From Macrosoma leucophasiata (lineage: Eukaryota; Arthropoda; Insecta; Lepidoptera; Hedylidae): 64,000 nt of DNA. This document shows, in pieces, positions 63,918 to 64,000 of the stretch; within the stretch, counting starts at the first letter, position 1, and the number at the start of each line of letters is the position of its first letter. The translations under genes and the position numbers were made by a program. The notes below the pieces were generated by a model that searched no databases, was not told the DNA's origin, and saw only the letters and a list, made by a program, of their open reading frames with translations. The stretch spans positions 6,731,001-6,795,000 of the forward strand of contig JAWQUS010000020.1 in NCBI GenBank assembly GCA_036365455.1. The letters are read 5' to 3'.

Positions 63918-64000
63918 TGTCATGAAATGGCAAAGAAACATACAATTCACATTGATGATAAATAATACTGTAATCAATAAACATCTACGGGAAACCAGAC
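63918..64000 (-). repeat. S290 B copy running off the window
   Basis: GTCATGAAATGGCAAAGAAA CATACAATTCACATTGATGA ... CATCTACGGGAAACCAGAC. Cut by the window edge. Confidence 0.82.

Overview
Kind of sequence. This is an AT-rich, intron-like or intergenic stretch of an insect nuclear genome, almost certainly a lepidopteran (moth or butterfly). I see no host gene that I can defend. What can be read is a dense, layered mass of transposable-element copies. The lepidopteran call is an inference from the repeat mix: a 5S-rRNA-headed SINE with an RTE-type tail (the class described in noctuid moths as HaSE3), RTE-type LINE ends with the GTTCAGCAGTGGACGTC...(GATGAT)n tail, a cecropia-like mariner, CR1/Jockey-type LINEs, Penelope-like elements carrying the CGACCGAAACGTCGGG motif, and Helitron-like termini of the CTAGCTGACCCGGC type.

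Layout. The most numerous repeat, called S290 here, is a ~290-bp family with about 40 copies or fragments across the window. It falls into two subfamilies: A (young, some copies nearly identical) and B (older, diverged). Four other short retroposon families are visible: a 5S-derived SINE (5 copies), three tRNA-headed SINEs (T1, T2, T3), and a small RTE-tailed family. Larger elements are a truncated LINE with RT motifs at 11086-12168, a second LINE end at 12399-12890, RTE-type 3' ends at 27.5, 31.6, 43.0 and 50.2 kb, a nearly complete mariner at 36309-37565, a hAT MITE at 40721-41038, two Penelope-derived insertions at 51264-51508 and 54958-55887, and a CR1/Jockey-type LINE at 57.4-60.7 kb. All coding remnants carry stops, frameshifts or truncations.

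What stands out. An unusual number of copies have an inverted (fold-back) organisation, in families that move by different routes: three Penelope-related fold-backs, a T3 SINE fold-back flanked by a short target duplication, two S290 head-to-head or tail-to-tail chimeras, hairpin-expanded heads in one S290 copy and one 5S SINE copy, a ~285-bp-arm inverted repeat at 30486-31100, and several isolated perfect palindromes. The best candidate for something new is the pair of Penelope-derived insertions. They share identical 5' and 3' ends and have 12-15-bp target duplications; the 245-bp one is a pure fold-back with no coding sequence, so it looks like a non-autonomous, possibly ribozyme-derived, mobile unit.

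Conventions. For S290 the + sense runs from the head (ACTGGTGGTAGAGCTCC) to the oligo-A tail (CCATTACATAAAA). Coordinates of old repeat edges are accurate to about 10 bases; edges set by target-site duplications are exact.
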